Positions 59,532 through 64,000 of a stretch of DNA of 64,000 bases are shown piece after piece. The position numbers were made by a program, and so were the translations under genes. Positions within the stretch are counted from its first letter, which is position 1. Every line of letters begins with the position of its first letter. The stretch covers positions 1 to 64,000 of the forward strand of contig BDSL01000158.1 in the NCBI GenBank assembly GCA_003116995.1, in the 5' to 3' direction. This stretch comes from Yamagishiella unicocca (taxonomy: Eukaryota > Chlorophyta > Chlorophyceae > Chlamydomonadales > Volvocaceae). A model generated the notes under the pieces. The model was not told the DNA's origin, ran no database searches, and was given only the letters and a program-made list of their open reading frames with translations.

Positions 59532-62500
59532 ATGCCGAAGGTCCGTGATAACGTTGTGGCGGCGGCTTCTTGTCTTGGCTGCGGCGCCGGCGGCATCCAG
59601 CAATGGACACACTCCTGACAGCGACTTCCTGCCTTGTCCTCGCAGACGGTGGTCATTGATGGGCGGGCCCACATGATGGGCCGCCTGGCCTCTGTGGTTG
59701 CCAAGCAGATTCTGAGCGGGCAGCAAATTGTGAGCAGCCTTGGTTGGGCGAATGCACGTCATGTAGTATTGCATATTGGATGATGTTTTTGTTTTCGGTT
59801 CGCGTGTGGACAGCCTCTGCCGGTGCCTGCGCACTTGGCCAGCCGCCGGCGATACTACTGCGCGCTGAATATGTACTCGTAGCAGAGCAGGCATATTAAG
59901 TTTAGCAGCTTCAGCTTCTTATTGGCGTCAATATTGACGCTTTGGTGGACTCCGCGCGGCGCAGGTGGTGGTCCGGTGCGAGGAGGTGACCATCTCGGGC
60001 GGCCTGGTTCGCCAGAAGATGAAGTACGACCGCTTTCTGCGCAAGCGGATGAACACCAACCCCACCCGCGGTCCCTTCCACTTCCGCGCCCCGTCCCGCA
60101 TCTTCTGGAGGACCGTGCGCGGGTGAGTTCAATGTCATTCTTGGGTCCCACGAGCTTCACCTGTTTTGGAATACTGTGGTACTTCTCGGAAAGTATCGTG
60201 CGTAATAATCGTCCTTACGTCGAGGTATGCGGTTGCGTGCGCGACAGCAGCGGCCGGCATTGCAACTAAAGACCGCAGCAGCGTGGCAGCCGGCCGGTGC
60301 CCACCTGCGCGCATGAAAGATACATGGAATACCTTTGGACAGCTTCGTCTGGACCCAATCCGACGCAGCAGCGGCAGCCAAACCGGCTACGCTGCTCTGG
60401 GGCCGAGGCTCGGCGCTGTGATCAGCTCTCTGCTCGCTGTCGGTGGCCGCCCAGCACGTTGGACATCTATGCGATCCTACTTCGACGCGCATGGGCTCGG
60501 CCCGGCCGGCGGCCTATGGTGCTCGACTGGGCCGCTCGCGTAACGACGTGTGTCAGCGGCGGCATGCATCCCCCCAGCGGAACAACCCTTACGCTACGTC
60601 AATCAACGCCAAGTGGACAATATACACGGGGGGTTTTGACACAATGCTGGGTTTCAGCGGCGTCCGGCCGTGCAGCGTGCAGGCGCAGACGGGGTGATGC
60701 CACCGTGCGGATGGTGCCATCCTGCCCAGCTTAGGCTAACAGGGCCGCCTCTGCTGTCGGCGGCCAGCTGCAATCGGCACGGACATCTGTATAACGCGGC
60801 AGATGGTTTATCGGGTGGGCTCGGAAGATTAATGATGGGGATAGAACGCGGACGCGGCTGGGCCACTCCAGAGCATTTCGGCGGCTGGAGGTTGCAGAGG
60901 ATACGGGGCCAGCAGCAGCCGCGTGTCCCGGAGCAGATTCAGGCCAGCAAGAGCTACGCAGCTACAGCGGCGGAAATTGGGGCGGGTGGTGTTGAGGTTA
61001 CTGGAAATGTTGCGCCGAAGTCTGTTTCCCCTAGGAGCATGTGGCCAAGCCAAGGGGGATTCCGCGCGTCTACGTGCGGACTCGATGGCTTATGCACTAA
61101 ACTACGCCATACATGCGTACCATGTGCACTAACCGCATTCAGCGTCTCAATAGGTAGTGCCGCTTGCAGTGCGGTTCGTCGGTCCGTGGGCTCACCACGC
61201 TGCGCTATTTGCTGGTTTGGGCGCACCTCACTATGCTGCCCTTGTATATACGGCACGTGTACCCAGCCCGGCGTATTGCGGCTGCCGATCTGACTAATAT
61301 GTTGAGGTGAAAGTATTTGCAACACCCAACACTGCATCTGTGAGGTCCTGCAACTAGGCAGTTGAGAGAACTGATCCGATCCGCATGGTTGCAAGCGCAA
61401 GGGACACTCGCACCGGCTTCGGCAAGGATTTCGTCGGAAGGAGCGCGCACACCGCTGATGGCCATCCTTGGGGTCTTTGTGCTGATCTGGTCTTTCAGAC
61501 TTGCGAGTTGCCGCTGCGTGCTCCTTTATATTGGTTATGGGCTGCGTTCCTGCAGCTGGCCATCGAAATAGACATACAGCAGAGCGTGAGAGCGTCGAAG
61601 TTGGAAAGTCGGAGCTCCTCCCAGGATAGCAAATAAATGAAAGCGCTACCGTTGTGGACCGCTTACCGGTACATGTTTTACCGCCATTCTGTTTGTCATC
61701 GGGCATGTTGAGCAATTCCTTCAATGCGCTGTTTTTTGCCTCCCCTGAACCCTCTGAACCCCTGCAGCATGGTCCCCCACAAGACCCCTCGCGGTGCCGC
61801 TGCCCTGGAGCGCCTTAAGGTGTTCGAGGGTGTCCCGCACCCGTACGACAAGGTGAAGCGCCTGGTGGTCCCGGACGCTCTGAAGGTGCTCCGTTTGCAG
61901 CACGGCCACCGGTACTGCAAGCTCGGCGCTCTGTCGGCCTCGGTAAGTCTTCTAAGTGTGCTGGAATGGGTTGAAATCGTCTAGGCAAGGCGCAGCGCTG
62001 CTCTGAAACTCGAGCACACTTGCAAGGACTTTGCATGGTTGCTGATCTAACGGAATAGCGGAATTGCGCATGGTGTATTGTTGGGTGCGGACGCGGGCGA
62101 AGGGACATCGCTGCGGGCGGCCTTCATTTCGCAAGCTAGTTAAGACAGAGCATGAGCTGACAGAGGCTGGGGGGTAGCAAAACACGCACAGTCCGAACGA
62201 GCAAAATGAAGGGAGCGCTTCCGGCAGGAAAAGAAATGACATCGTTAGCATCATATAATGTTACAGTTGGTGAGGAGCGGCATTGCGTGGCATAGTATTT
62301 TTGTGCCACGCGACGGTCCCGCGAATACGTCCCGCGTAAAAAGTTGCAAATTTCGCTTGAGTGCGGAGAGGCGGGGTGGGCATGGACGGACTAAACGTTT
62401 TCTGAAATACGGTGGCGAGCGGGCGGATTATACATAACCGGCCATGTTGACTCGGCCAAGGAGTCTCGACAGCGATCCCCCTGTGGGTTTCACGCTCTTA

Positions 62501-62673
62501 CCAAGTTACGAACGCCCTTGTTTGCTGCTTCTGTTCTTTAGGTCGGATGGAAGCACCAGGCCGCCGTCGCTGAGCTGGAGGAGAAGCGTAAGGTCAAGGC
62601 TAAGGCCTTCTACGTGGCCAAGAAGAAGCTGATTGCGCTGCGGTCGAAGGCCGCCGCTCAGGTTAAGGCGTAA
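59532..62673 (+). CDS. RPL13A: Large-subunit ribosomal protein uL13 (L13a)
   Basis: Component of the cytosolic 60S ribosomal subunit. Five exons keep frame: 59532-59540, 59646-59729, 59965-60122, 61768-61942 and 62542-62673, giving 185 residues, against about 200 in animals and plants. Recognised by [61 protein letters not shown] and [10 protein letters not shown], all hallmarks of eukaryotic uL13. The C terminus is Lys/Ala-rich. The start is inferred: ATG CCG AAG in a 9-nt coding exon with donor GTCCGT; the second exon begins [15 protein letters not shown] at the conserved family start, so only the first three residues are uncertain. Intron 3 is 1,645 bp, long for such a gene. It is divergent from the TBC gene. 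Confidence 0.95.
59772..59873 (+). ncRNA. Possible box C/D snoRNA in RPL13A intron 2
   Basis: A C-box-like ATGATGT (59780-59786; consensus RTGATGA) and a D box CTGA (59865-59868) are flanked by CATAT (59772-59776) and ATATG (59869-59873), which can pair as the terminal stem. It ends 91 nt before the 3' splice site. Vertebrate RPL13A introns host C/D snoRNAs U32-U35. The C box has one mismatch, the internal C' and D' boxes are not clear, and no rRNA target was identified. Confidence 0.3.
60123..61767 (+). other. Long intron 3 of RPL13A
   Basis: GT-AG intron of 1,645 bp. It contains open frames on both strands (for example 60954-61724 minus, 256 codons) with no recognisable domain. It may contain old transposon sequence, but no terminal repeats were seen. 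Confidence 0.7.
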
Positions 62674-62711
62674 ACCCGCTACGCAAGCCAGCAGGGAGAG
62701 AGCCTGGTGTT

Positions 62712-62716
62712 TGTAA
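62712..62716 (+). terminator. TGTAA polyadenylation signal of RPL13A
   Basis: TGTAA begins 39 nt after the RPL13A stop codon. This is the standard volvocine poly(A) signal. Confidence 0.6.
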
Positions 62717-63531
62717 ACCCACACGCGTGTGCATTCTTGGAGTCTCCTTCCCGCTCGCACTTGCAACCGCACAAGCACCAAAACTGGCCAGTTTGATATC
62801 CGTATCGTCCCTATCGTGCCTACGTAGCTGAGTCGCATGCGTGCATGAGGTTACGTGCAATAAACGGCGCACGCGGACGGAATTTGTCATCGTTACGTAC
62901 GTCTACAGGCAAAGTGCTCCTCACACGCGCTAGCAGTGAAAGCACTGGGAATTCGTCTTCATTCTGCGGGACGAGCATCGATCGCATGCAGCCATGTCGC
63001 ACACGGCGCGTGAACACCACCACAGTTTTCATCGCAATAAATCGGCTGTTATGTACATAATATCTCTGCATGCAGCCTCGGGACTGCCCTATACCGAAAC
63101 GGCATTTAACGCATACCAGCATGGAACCGGCCGGGCAATCGGCCGTCCCTGCAGCAGCCGCGTTCATTACCCCACCGGGCGGTTCTGTTGCTGCTTGGAA
63201 CACCTTCCATGCTGGTCCCTTTATACCTCCCACGTCCTGCTCAGCTCATTTCCCGACACAGACGAACCAACATACCGCAACGACCGTCGCAACAAACCGT
63301 TGCAAGCTGGCCTCTTACCAAATCCTTAAAAATAATACATAGCCGCCTCATTGGCCGGGACTCCCGCGCATGTAGCCAGCGGGGAACAGCATACACACAG
63401 TTACCAGCACAGCCCTTCCCCCATTACCGCTCGTGAACCGGTCCCAGACCGGCAGCACCCAACCCAGTCGCCCCCCTCCCGGGACGCTGTCTGACGGTTC
63501 CCCCCTCCCACATTCTATCCTTCCTGGCACT
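62717..63531. other. Intergenic region between convergent RPL13A and BASS genes
   Basis: Should hold the 3' ends of both genes. No other gene or repeat was recognised. Confidence 0.5.
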
Positions 63532-63848
63532 CTACTCCCCCTCCTTGAGCGTAGCCGCCCAGTAGCCCGCCAGCAGGCTCCCGATCGTTGCGTGCGTGCA
63601 GGCCGACAGCACACACGGCGCCACCACCACCGGGTCGGGGAAATGCACCTTGGCCAGCACCGCCGCCAGCGCCGAGCTCTGCATGCCCACCTCGATGGAG
63701 TTCGTCCGCGCGATCTTGTCGGAGAGGCCCATCGCCTTGGACAGCGTGTACCCCAGGAAGAAGCCGGTGGAGTGCAGCACAAACACGGCCGCCACGATGA
63801 TTGTGCCGGACGAGGCCACCACAGCGACGTTGGTGGCGATCATGGATC
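63532..63848 (-). CDS. Bile acid:sodium symporter (BASS) family, last exon (partial gene)
   Basis: Codes for the C-terminal ~104 residues of a BASS-family membrane transporter, which moves organic anions with Na+; in plants several members sit in the plastid envelope. Seen are NVAVVASSGTIIVAAVFVLH (membrane span), the family signature RTNSIEVGMQSSALAAVLAK, and the last span PCVLSACTHATIGSLLAGYW, with a short tail ending EGE before TAG. The exon starts after acceptor CCCCACACCAG at 63849 in phase 1. The rest of the window to 64000 reads as intron, and all earlier exons, including any transit peptide, lie outside. The substrate cannot be told from this part. Confidence 0.85.
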
Positions 63849-64000
63849 CTGGTGTGGGGACCGAGCGGGAGCGATGAGGACGGTTGTTAAACTGCAGCGT
63901 CTTCATAAAAGCAAAATGGAAAGAAAGCTTAATCCTACAGCTAGGATGATATTAAACTACCCCTTACGGGAATCTAAAGATCCCCGTCGGTAAGTGTGAT

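Noticed and set aside
59544..59618. C/D snoRNA in RPL13A intron 1
   Set aside because: GTGATAA lies only 3 nt from the splice donor and no terminal stem flanks the later CTGA.
60954..61724. 256-codon minus-strand gene inside RPL13A intron 3
   Set aside because: Mixed-composition sequence without domains, start context or splice partners; kept only as intron content.

Overview
The window looks like nuclear DNA of a volvocine green alga (Chlamydomonas or a close relative). The genes are GC-rich and split by many short GT-AG introns. The proteins carry long Ala/Gly/Ser/Pro/Gln tracts. A TGTAA polyadenylation signal follows one stop codon closely. The ribosomal protein uL13 reads as a typical green-algal one. 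Species was not determined. All gene models are hand-built from splice signals and frame continuity, with no transcript evidence.

Layout. 1-23809 is a tandem satellite with a 177-bp monomer, roughly 130 copies, running off the left edge. The part from about 1.4 to 10.9 kb is almost perfectly homogeneous. The right half is more diverged and contains five copies of a chimeric 175-bp monomer and, near the edge, a GC-rich insertion. 23810-28400 is gene-poor and repeat-derived: a 424-bp element with ~85-bp inverted arms, a 288-bp element with 17-bp terminal inverted repeats, further loose arms, and two diverged inverted pieces of the satellite.

28498-49003 (minus) is one gene of at least 27 exons for a four-domain voltage-gated cation channel (Cav/Nav superfamily, about 3,904 residues). 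All four pore loops carry Asp at the selectivity position, and the II-III linker is about 2,000 residues long. 49-54 kb is mostly unassigned, with one probable minus-strand gene end coding for a C-terminal membrane segment (52047-52714). 54019-59062 (minus) is a TBC-domain Rab GAP of about 1,223 residues whose domain is split by two long low-complexity insertions. Divergent from it across 469 bp, 59532-62673 (plus) is RPL13A (uL13). Its second intron may hold a box C/D snoRNA. 63532-63848 (minus) is the last exon of a bile acid:sodium symporter (BASS) family gene whose remainder lies outside the window.

The genes do not form an obvious pathway: they are a membrane channel, a membrane-traffic regulator, a ribosomal protein and a transporter, as expected for a eukaryotic chromosome arm beside a satellite block.
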